Source: CAZGUX01 sp964529305
GTDB taxonomy: Bacteria > Acidobacteriota > Terriglobia > Bryobacterales > Bryobacteraceae
Assembly (NCBI GenBank): GCA_964529305.1
Contig: CAZGUX010000161.1
Coordinates: 36,336 to 100,335, forward strand
DNA length: 64,000 nt
Direction: 5' to 3'
Shown: positions 8,346-15,564 of the stretch, in pieces
Position numbering within the stretch: position 1 is the stretch's first letter
How the letters are laid out: every line of letters begins with the position of its first letter
Program-made: the position numbers and the translations under genes
The notes under the pieces: generated by a model
What the model was told of the DNA's origin: nothing
Databases searched by the model: none
The model's input: only the letters and a program-made list of their open reading frames with translations

Positions 8346-10852
8346 AGCGCGGCGGTTTGGCGCTGACGCTCCTCGCCCTGTGGGCCTTGCCGCAGGCCTC
8401 CGGTTACCACTATTTCACGCACTACCTGGGGAACTCTGGGTCGACCGTGACCATACCGGAGCGCTTCGACCTCAACGCACTGCCTTACCGCACCGTCTCC
8501 TTTTATGTGGCCGACTCGACGGCGCAGCAGATTTCCAGCCCCGAGGCATTCCCGTCGGTTCTCCAGGTGATTCGCGAAGCGTGCGCTACGTGGAACTCGG
8601 TACCGACTTCGGACCTCAGGGTTGCCTTCGGGGGTCTGTCGGCGACGGGAACTCCCCAGACGACGCCTGGGGCCGACATTGTTTTCGAGGAATTGGACCC
8701 GTTGACCCTCGGCATCGGAGGCCCGTCCACCAGGGGCACGCCGGTGACCACTGCGGCGGGATCGTTCGTGCCGATCCTCCGGTCCCAGATCCGTTTGAAC
8801 CGCAATCTGTCCGTATGGACCGGCTCGAGTTTTACCGAAGCGATCTTCCTCACCGTGACGCACGAAATCGGCCACGCCCTCGGCCTGCAGCATACCTTCA
8901 CCGCTTCGACCATGTCGACGGATGTGACCCGGTCGACATCGCTCGGAATCCCGCTCGATCAGGACGATCTCAGCGGCATCTCCGTCCTGTATCCCGCCAC
9001 GGGGTATTCCGATCTGACCGGCGTCATCACCGGCCGGGTCACTTTCCAGGACTCGGGGGAAGGCGTACATCTGGCATCGGTGGTGGCGGTACGGCCGAAC
9101 GCTTCGGCCATCAGCGCCCTGACCGACCGCGACGGCCGCTTCCGGATCGCCGGCCTGCCTCCCACCTCTTATCAGATCTATGTCCATCCTCTTCCGTCCT
9201 CCGGGAGGGCGAACGCGGGATTGGGAGACATCGTGCTGCCGCGCGATGCGCAGGATCGGCCGCTGGAAGCCAGCGCCCCGTTTGATACGGTCTTCTATGC
9301 CGGCGGCCAAACCTCTCGCGACTTCCGGCAGGCCTCGTTCATCACGGTGTTGCCGGGCCAGACGGTGGACACCGTCAACATCGGGGTCCGCCGCCGGGCC
9401 GCCTATGGTTTCTCTCCGTTGACCTCGTACGTGTTCTTCGGCCAGACCGCCGTTCGGCCTGCCTTCCTGCTGAATTCCGGGAGCGGTTCCCGGACAATTG
9501 CAGCCTACAGCCGAGGCCTGGTGGCCAACAACGTCGTCGCCCCCGGGCTGGATATTCAATTCATCGGCGGCACGCCTCTGGTAGCGGCCAACGGAGTGCG
9601 CGGTTATGCCACGGAGTGGCTGGCCGTCGACATCCAGCCGGCCTCGATGTTCGGCGCGACGGGGCCTCGCCATATGGTGGTCACCCTGGGCGATGACATC
9701 TACGTCCGTCCGAATGCGATTCGACTGGTGAGCGGCAATCCACCCTCTCTCGAATCGGTCACGTTGAACGCCGACCGCACCGTGTCGGTCCGGGGCCAGA
9801 ACCTACGGCCCGAGACCGCTTACTTCGTGGACGGTATCCGAGCGGCGACCTTCTCTTCCGATGGCGGGACGGTGACGCTGGCGGCGCCGCCGGGAGTGCG
9901 AGGCGTCCGCGTCACGGTGATGGCCGTGAATCCGGATGGGCAGAATTCGTCGTACACCGCTTCCGGCGCGACGGGCTTGGCCACGACCAGTTTTGTCTAC
10001 GACACCGACGACGCTGGAACCGCCTTGGTCACGACCACCTCGATTGCGGCCGGAACGGAGTCGATGGTGGAGATCACCGGCGTGGGGACTGGCTTCGCCG
10101 ACGGGTACGTCGCTCTGGGTTTCGGCACCAGCGACATTCAAGTCCGGCGCTTGTGGGTCGTGAATTCCGGCCGTGTTTTGGCGAATGTCTGGGTGGCTCC
10201 GGACGCGGCCATCGGCCCCACATCGGCCGCTCTGTTCAACGGATTCCGCATCAATCCCCTGCCCCTGGCGCTACAGATTCGTCCCTACAGTCCTTCGGCT
10301 CTCAGCCTGAATTCCCGCTTGCTGAATGCGGCTCCCGGACAGGCCGGAGTGTTCCCGGGAGCCTTGATTGCCCTGACGGGTTCGAATCTGACGAATGCGA
10401 CCGTCACGATCGCGGAGCAAGCCGCCGAGGTGGTGAATGCCTCCCCGACGCTACTCACCCTTCGCGTGCCGGCGAACCTGCCGGCCGGCCCAGCGCTGGT
10501 CCGCGTCACCTCGGGACCGGACTCCGGTGTCATCGTGGCAGCGATCGAACCGCGTCCCCCGCAAATCGTGAGCGTCGACCCGGCTCAGACCGTGCGTCCC
10601 GGCGATTTGATCCGTGCGACGGTTACGGGCCTCACCGACACGGGAGCCGCGGTGGCGATTTCCCGGCTACGGGTTCTGTGCGGGGGGATCGAGCATCCAG
10701 TGGTGGAATTGTCGCCCGTGCCCGATTCTCCTGGCGCTTACCGCATCACGTTCATCCTGTCGAACCTGGTGGCGCCTGGAGCACAGGTTGCCCTCACCAT
10801 CGCAGTCGACGGGCGGACTTCCTCACCCTTGAATCTGAGCGTTGCGCAATAG
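8342..10852 (+). CDS. Secreted matrixin-type zinc metalloprotease with regulatory-like and IPT/TIG-like domains
   Basis: The protein is 836 residues with an N-terminal signal peptide (RGGLALTLLALWALPQASG). The zinc site HEIGHALGLQH lies at residues 174-184 (His174, His178, His184, Glu175), with the Met-turn STMSTD at 189-194, defining a metzincin of the matrixin type. After the catalytic domain (ends near residue 220) comes a carboxypeptidase-regulatory-like beta domain (GVITGRVTFQDSGEGVHLAS, near 225-310). Several Ig-like or IPT/TIG-like beta modules follow to the C terminus, where GSNLTNATVTIAEQAAEVV resembles the cell-surface modules of acidobacterial secreted proteins. It probably degrades extracellular protein. 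The start is GTG at 8342, overlapping the preceding stop. Confidence 0.85.
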   Translation: MKRGGLALTLLALWALPQASGYHYFTHYLGNSGSTVTIPERFDLNALPYRTVSFYVADSTAQQISSPEAFPSVLQVIREACATWNSVPTSDLRVAFGGLSATGTPQTTPGADIVFEELDPLTLGIGGPSTRGTPVTTAAGSFVPILRSQIRLNRNLSVWTGSSFTEAIFLTVTHEIGHALGLQHTFTASTMSTDVTRSTSLGIPLDQDDLSGISVLYPATGYSDLTGVITGRVTFQDSGEGVHLASVVAVRPNASAISALTDRDGRFRIAGLPPTSYQIYVHPLPSSGRANAGLGDIVLPRDAQDRPLEASAPFDTVFYAGGQTSRDFRQASFITVLPGQTVDTVNIGVRRRAAYGFSPLTSYVFFGQTAVRPAFLLNSGSGSRTIAAYSRGLVANNVVAPGLDIQFIGGTPLVAANGVRGYATEWLAVDIQPASMFGATGPRHMVVTLGDDIYVRPNAIRLVSGNPPSLESVTLNADRTVSVRGQNLRPETAYFVDGIRAATFSSDGGTVTLAAPPGVRGVRVTVMAVNPDGQNSSYTASGATGLATTSFVYDTDDAGTALVTTTSIAAGTESMVEITGVGTGFADGYVALGFGTSDIQVRRLWVVNSGRVLANVWVAPDAAIGPTSAALFNGFRINPLPLALQIRPYSPSALSLNSRLLNAAPGQAGVFPGALIALTGSNLTNATVTIAEQAAEVVNASPTLLTLRVPANLPAGPALVRVTSGPDSGVIVAAIEPRPPQIVSVDPAQTVRPGDLIRATVTGLTDTGAAVAISRLRVLCGGIEHPVVELSPVPDSPGAYRITFILSNLVAPGAQVALTIAVDGRTSSPLNLSVAQ

Positions 10853-10928
10853 CGGGCACACCGGCCGGGCTCGGGGTGTAAACCCGCGGGTTGCGTCTGA
10901 CACGGCTTCCTCGATTTATGGGCGCGAG

Positions 10929-11699
10929 CTACAGGATCTTCGCCAGAACCCCGCCATCCACTACGATCACCGTTCCCGTAATGTAGCTTCCCGCCTCGGT
11001 CGCCAGCAAAAGCGCGGTTCCGGCGATTTCCTCCGGCCGGCCCCAACGGCCGATCGCCGTGCGCTCTTTGAACTGCTCCTTCTGCGCGGCGGTCAGCACG
11101 CGGCCCGGCAAGTCGGTGAGGAAGGGACCCGGCGAAATGCAGTTGACGGTGATGTTGTGTTGGGCGAGATCGAGCGCGCTGGCCCTGGCAAGACCCAACA
11201 GCGCGGCCTTGGTGCTGCAATAGGCGTTGCGGCCTTCCTTGCCGCCCAAGCCCAGAATGGAGGAGATGTGGATCACGCGGCCCCACTGCCGCTGTTTCAT
11301 CTGGGGGACCAGCGAGCGGGTCAGCCGCATGCAACTGGACAGGTTCAGCTCAATCACCCGATCCCAGACGTCATCCGTGATTTCATCGATGTGTTGGGGC
11401 ACGTTGGCGCCGGCGTTGTTCACCAGCACGTCCACGCGACCCAGGCGGGCCAACGTCTCGGTGGCGAGGCGATCCACCTGCTCCCGATCGGTCATGTCGG
11501 CCACCATCCACTCGACGCGGGCCGGCAATCCCGCGCCGATCTCGGCCGCCGCCACGCGCAGTTCCTCCTCGCTACGGCTGCAGATCATGACGTCCGCGCC
11601 AGCTTCGGCATAGACGCGCGCCATCGCCTTGCCCAACCCTTTGCTGCCGCCCGTGACGAGGGCGGTCTTTCCGGAGAGACTGAAGATGTCAGGAAACAT
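10929..11699 (-). CDS. Short-chain dehydrogenase/reductase (classical SDR)
   Basis: The protein is 256 residues, the classical SDR length. The NAD(P)-binding motif TGGSKGLG is at residues 16-23, NNAG at 94-97, the catalytic serine at 146/147 (HISS), and Tyr160/Lys164 in YCSTK. It ends with ITGTVIVVDGGVL, the usual SDR C-terminal strand. The sequence is of the FabG/gluconate-5-dehydrogenase type, so it should oxidise or reduce a sugar or 3-oxoacyl substrate; which one is unknown. TACACT sits 10 bp before the ATG and there is no ribosome site, so the transcript may be leaderless. It is convergent with the matrixin gene and divergent from the toxin-antitoxin pair. Confidence 0.88.
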   Translation of the reverse strand: MFPDIFSLSGKTALVTGGSKGLGKAMARVYAEAGADVMICSRSEEELRVAAAEIGAGLPARVEWMVADMTDREQVDRLATETLARLGRVDVLVNNAGANVPQHIDEITDDVWDRVIELNLSSCMRLTRSLVPQMKQRQWGRVIHISSILGLGGKEGRNAYCSTKAALLGLARASALDLAQHNITVNCISPGPFLTDLPGRVLTAAQKEQFKERTAIGRWGRPEEIAGTALLLATEAGSYITGTVIVVDGGVLAKIL

Positions 11700-11817
11700 A
11701 AACCGTTAGTGTACCCGGTCTCCGGTCTGTGGGCTTGTCCCTCCACCCTAGCTGGCATCACACCGATGTCATCTACTTATGGCATTGGCTCATGGCATAC
11801 TCAAAAGTGGATTGGAC

Positions 11818-12075
11818 ATGAAGAATTTTCACCTGCCGCTGCCGGAGCAGACGTACACCGAACTCAGGGCAGAAGCCGAAAGAGCACAGGTAGCCGCGAC
11901 CGTCCTGGCGCGCGAGGCCATCGATTGGTGGCTGCGACAGCAGAGGCGGCAGGCACGGCATGAGGCGATCGCGGCCTATGCAGCGGAAATGGCCGGCGCC
12001 GATCTCGACCTGGACCGCGATCTGGAGTCCGCGGGAATCGAGCATCTGCTCGATACGGGTAAGAAGACGAAATGA
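11818..12075 (+). CDS. Antitoxin of a MazEF/PemIK-like pair
   Basis: The protein is 85 residues from the ATG at 11818 (an earlier in-frame ATG at 11779 would add 13 residues with no similarity to the family; agtgga before 11818 is a weak ribosome site). The N-terminal KNFHLPLPEQTYTELRAEAE looks like a ribbon-helix-helix strand and helix for DNA binding. The rest is a charged tail (QQRRQARHEAIAAY, then an acidic LDLDRDLESAG) expected to wrap the toxin. Its end overlaps the toxin start by 4 bp (ATGA), the usual coupled arrangement. It should neutralise the toxin and repress the operon. Confidence 0.75.
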   Translation: MKNFHLPLPEQTYTELRAEAERAQVAATVLAREAIDWWLRQQRRQARHEAIAAYAAEMAGADLDLDRDLESAGIEHLLDTGKKTK

Positions 12076-12419
12076 GGCGTGGCGAAGTCCACTGGGCCGA
12101 TCTTGTGCCACGATCCGGCTCGGAGCAAACGGGGCGGCGTCCCGTGATTGTCCTGTCTCACGATGGGTTCAACCAGACTGCCGGATGGAGATCGATCATC
12201 GTGGTCCCGATATCGAGTTCCTCGTCGCAAGGCAAGCGCGGACCCACGGTTGTCGAAATTCCAGGCAGGGCCAGCGGTTTACCAAAGACCAGCTTTGCGG
12301 TGTGCCATCAGGTGACGACGCTCGACAGGGCAAAACTGGCGAGGCGCATCGGCACCCTGCCTCCAGAGGTTCTCAGGGAAGTCGAGGGGGGACTGAAGGC
12401 GGCGATGGATCTTGACTGA
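12072..12419 (+). CDS. MazF/PemK-type endoribonuclease toxin
   Basis: The protein is 115 residues, typical of MazF/PemK. The start MRRGEVHWADLVPRSGSEQT and the next strand RRPVIVLSHDGFN are the conserved opening of the family, including the arginine and the RPVIVLS strand of the SH3-like fold. WRSIIVVPISSSS and LPKTSFAVCHQVTTLDRAKL are the later conserved blocks (the TxxDxxRL-like segment). MazF toxins cut mRNA at short motifs and halt growth; the specificity of this one is not known. It is coupled to the upstream antitoxin. Confidence 0.85.
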   Translation: MRRGEVHWADLVPRSGSEQTGRRPVIVLSHDGFNQTAGWRSIIVVPISSSSSQGKRGPTVVEIPGRASGLPKTSFAVCHQVTTLDRAKLARRIGTLPPEVLREVEGGLKAAMDLD

Positions 12420-12482
12420 CCGGCGTCTCATTCAACGCAGGAGCGCCAGCGGCAGGGAAACGAGGACTAGATCTTAGCAGGC

Positions 12483-12726
12483 TTACAGTTTGGCCAACTG
12501 AACGCCACTGAGTGGTTGCTCATTATGATTAAGCGGAGTCCCAAGATCAACAGTCCGTAGCTCCGGCGTATTCAGAACGACACATCGAGGGGCTTGGCGG
12601 CCGAAATCGGACTCGAATACCACCTTCACTGCCGGGTTGAGTGACGTGGTGGCCGACCTCGGGAGCGACCAATTGGGCACCCGGGCATACGAGATCGTGG
12701 TTTGGAGAAGGCAGTACGTGTCCGGA
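12483..12726 (-). other. Possible coding remnant between toxin and FG-GAP gene
   Basis: On the minus strand this stretch is open for about 80 codons and reads like real protein (YARVPNWSLPRSATTSLNP, later LGTPLNHNEQPLSGVQLAKL, then stop), unlike the surrounding frames. It has no start codon and lies directly after the stop of the FG-GAP gene in a different frame. It may be the 3' end of a lost gene or a frameshifted tail. I do not recognise the family. Confidence 0.3.
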
Positions 12727-12736
12727 CCACAGCCAA

Positions 12737-14926
12737 TCAGCGCTCGCCCGACACAACGAGGGCCTTGGCGTATCCGTGCCGTGCAAAGGATCCCTCCAGC
12801 CAGCAGAACCAGGGATACGACGACATCACCAGGAAGTCGTCGTCCCCATCGCCGTTCCAATCGGCGATCACCACGCGCGGCGAATAGGCCACTGCCGGCG
12901 GAAGCGTGAAGACCTCGCCCGGTCCAAATGCGTGGCGGCCGAGATTGCGATACCACGCCATCTTTCCACTCCACGAGATACCCAACACATCCAAACGCCC
13001 GTCGTGATCCTGGTCGTACACCAGCGGAATCGCCCGGCTCGAGAGGTTGCCGAGCTTCACGCCCGGCCGGAAGAGCGATCCCTCGCCAGCGTAGTAGTAG
13101 ACGTCGCCGAACGTGTCGCCGACCACCAGGTCGATCTTGCCGTCGTTGTCGAAGTCGGCGGCAGCCACCGCCGCTCGCGAGCCCTGCATTTCCGTGAAGT
13201 CTTTCACCTGGTCCACCGGTACCACGGGAGGCCCCACCTTGATGGGCGTGCCCTCGGTTGTCATCAGCCGGACCCCTTTCGTGTCGTATCCGCCGTCGCC
13301 GCGTGCGCGGTGAAGGTAGACGTTGCCGGGACCATCCGCCCACAACAGATCGAGTCTTCCGTCCCGGTCGAAATCCACCAGGTACGTGAACGCCCAGGGA
13401 TCCCCGTACGAAACCGGATGCGCAATCGACTTCACGCTCTCGTGAAGCGGTTGTGGCGGCCGGAAGCCTTTCTCCTCCTGCAGTTGAACCTCCGGGTATC
13501 CCTCGCCGTCCAGCGACGAGCGAATCAGGTCGAGCTTGCCGTCGCCGTTCAAGTCGATGATCTGGGTCGCCGACAAAGGCGACAGCCCCCACCGTGCTTC
13601 GATCGGCCGGATCCGCCATTTGGGCGCACTCCGGGTGCCCGTGTTCTGGCCCAGGTAGATCCGGGTCATCGTGCTGATCACCAGATCCGTCAGGCCGTCG
13701 TGATTCCAGTCCGCGGGGCGGGCCAGCGCCAGTATGTCGCGCGGCGCCTCGCCATCGTAGGGCACGGGCCGGCGGGTCAGCTTAGGACTGCGTCGGGTGC
13801 CGGTGTTCTCGCAGTAGATCAGGAAGTCCGAGACGCGGTCGCCGCCCCCCATCTGCTGTCCGAAGGAACCCGTCAGCAAGTCCAGGTCGCCGTCGCCGTC
13901 GGCGTCAAAGGCGCTGGGATGCGCGCCCCAAATAGTGTCGATTGGCCGGCCATCCGCTTCCAGCGGACCCCGCAGCGTCAGCTTGCCGCCGCCGAGATTT
14001 TCGTAGAACCAGACATAGCCTGTGATGTAGCCGCCGAGCAGCAGGTCGGGGTCGCCGTCCGCGTCCCAGTCTACGACCTCGACCGAAGGAGCATAGTCGC
14101 GTTTGTAGTGCGGGCTTTCGGGACACGGCTTGGCGGGCAACAGCAGCGGCTTGCCGTCGGCTTCGAGATAGCCGGCGAAATGCAGGCGATTCCCGCCCAG
14201 ATTGCGGTACCACAGCAGTTGGCGAGCCCCTTCCGCGCCGAGCAGCAAGTCGCGCTTTCCGTCGCCATCCCAATCCGCAATCGCGGGCGAGGACATGCCG
14301 CCCGCGTCGATGATGGCTCCCGCGTCATCGCGCAGGAAGTCGCCCGAGTGGAATTCAGGCGCCGTCTTTGCGCCGTGGTTCCGGTACAGGAGCACATGCC
14401 CCAGGCCCGTGCCCACCACCAGGTCGTCGCGGCCGTCGCCATCCCAATCGGCAACGGCGACGCGATTGTAGAGCGTGCCCGTCAGCGAAGCATCCGTGGG
14501 TTGGCGCCGCGGAGATCCGTCGCCGACGAATCCCTGCGCGGCCACCCCCCGGGTCGCCCCGGTTCGATAGGTGATGCGGTAAAACGAGGCGGCGTTGCCT
14601 TGCTGTCGATGGTTCCACACCAGCAGGCCCCGCTTGCCTTCGCCTTGCACGTTGTAGAGGAAGGCGCCCCGCGGAAACAGGCGCGGCTGGGTCCCCGGTC
14701 CTGACGAATCCGGAAACTCCCAGGGCCACGTCTTGTCCAGAAAGCGGAATGCGACCTCCTCAAGGGGCTCACCCTTGGCGTCGCACCGAACCACCTTCAG
14801 TGAATTGAGGTCGATGGACTTCGGCTCCTCGAGTTCCATCGAGGCCGGCCGTTCGTCCCAGGCGCGCGATCCCAGTGGGATCGGGTCCACCCGTACCAGC
14901 ATGGAGAAGAACAGCAGCGCGATCAC
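12737..14926 (-). CDS. Exported FG-GAP/VCBS repeat protein
   Basis: The protein is 729 residues with a hydrophobic N terminus (IALLFFSMLVRVDPIP) that may be a short signal peptide. It has at least ten copies of an aspartate-rich repeat: DWDGDGRDDLVVG, DWDGDGKRDLLLG, DWDADGDPDLLLG, DADGDGDLDLLTG, DLNGDGKLDLIRS, DFDRDGRLDLLWA, DFDNDGKIDLVVG, DQDHDGRLDVLGI and DWNGDGDDDFLVM. This DxDxDGxxD motif is the calcium-binding loop of FG-GAP repeats, which fold into a beta-propeller of integrin-alpha type. The likely place is cell surface or secreted; no catalytic domain is visible. The last repeat falls close to the stop, so the C terminus may be clipped, and a possible coding remnant follows. Confidence 0.85.
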   Translation of the reverse strand: MIALLFFSMLVRVDPIPLGSRAWDERPASMELEEPKSIDLNSLKVVRCDAKGEPLEEVAFRFLDKTWPWEFPDSSGPGTQPRLFPRGAFLYNVQGEGKRGLLVWNHRQQGNAASFYRITYRTGATRGVAAQGFVGDGSPRRQPTDASLTGTLYNRVAVADWDGDGRDDLVVGTGLGHVLLYRNHGAKTAPEFHSGDFLRDDAGAIIDAGGMSSPAIADWDGDGKRDLLLGAEGARQLLWYRNLGGNRLHFAGYLEADGKPLLLPAKPCPESPHYKRDYAPSVEVVDWDADGDPDLLLGGYITGYVWFYENLGGGKLTLRGPLEADGRPIDTIWGAHPSAFDADGDGDLDLLTGSFGQQMGGGDRVSDFLIYCENTGTRRSPKLTRRPVPYDGEAPRDILALARPADWNHDGLTDLVISTMTRIYLGQNTGTRSAPKWRIRPIEARWGLSPLSATQIIDLNGDGKLDLIRSSLDGEGYPEVQLQEEKGFRPPQPLHESVKSIAHPVSYGDPWAFTYLVDFDRDGRLDLLWADGPGNVYLHRARGDGGYDTKGVRLMTTEGTPIKVGPPVVPVDQVKDFTEMQGSRAAVAAADFDNDGKIDLVVGDTFGDVYYYAGEGSLFRPGVKLGNLSSRAIPLVYDQDHDGRLDVLGISWSGKMAWYRNLGRHAFGPGEVFTLPPAVAYSPRVVIADWNGDGDDDFLVMSSYPWFCWLEGSFARHGYAKALVVSGER

Positions 14927-15564
14927 AGCGGCAGTACCCCCTTGGCGCGGAGGAACGACACCCTGATCTGCTGGATTTTTCTTCGTCGGAAGTCAGGGCG
15001 CATCGCTTTCTCCCAATAGCCTGCCGCGTTCGCTGGCGGCAGACTCGTCCCGGTGAAGTTCCTCCGCATCCCAGGCCCGCCGAAAACCGCCACCCGTGTC
15101 TTGCGTCTACCGCACAGTCAAAGAACCGATTCTGCCACAAGTGTCCACTTCCTTTGTCAATGAAGCGTACGCGATGGGCCAACCTCCACTCTGACAGGAT
15201 TGCCGGCGCGGCGGTCGCGGTGATTTCGGCCTGGGGCCGCGGCGGCCTCCGGGTATAATGGAGGACTTCGCAAGGAGGGCGGCACGATACCCGTCGCCTT
15301 GACGTTGTTCGCCGCGAACGCCGACCCGATGTCGGACGTCTTCACACTGAAACGGGATCTGACTCCTTATGTGTCCCTTCTATCTGTGCAATCTCCCGGT
15401 GAAGTCCGACCTCACACCGGAGTGCGCTTCAGACTCTGTGCCACGAACTGCGGTGGTCCAGACCCGCCACGGCGGGGCCTGGCGGGCAAAGGCAACAAGA
15501 AAGCTCCATTTCAGTTTCGAGAATTCACCGGCCGTTCATCATCTCATTACAGGGCGGTGGCACA
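14927..15564. other. Non-coding stretch upstream of TonB receptor 1
   Basis: About 640 bp between divergent genes. It holds a short transposase remnant (15087-15146, minus strand) and the presumed promoters of the FG-GAP gene and the TonB receptor. I see no complete gene in it. Confidence 0.5.
15087..15146 (-). pseudogene. Remnant of a REP-associated tyrosine (Y1/IS200-like) transposase
   Basis: Twenty codons on the minus strand read GHLWQNRFFDCAVDARHGWR. The GHLWQNRFxxC(A/P)xD segment is the conserved block of Y1-type transposases related to REP-associated proteins. The frame loses similarity on both sides, so this is a decayed scrap rather than a gene. Confidence 0.5.

Noticed and set aside
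10880..10891. AACCCGCGGGTT palindrome between the matrixin and SDR genes
   Set aside because: Short GC palindromes are expected by chance here, and there is no T-run or regulator context.
12641..14704. Long plus-strand frame opposite the FG-GAP gene
   Set aside because: The minus strand carries ten DxDxDG repeats; the plus-strand product is a valine/arginine-rich mirror of them.
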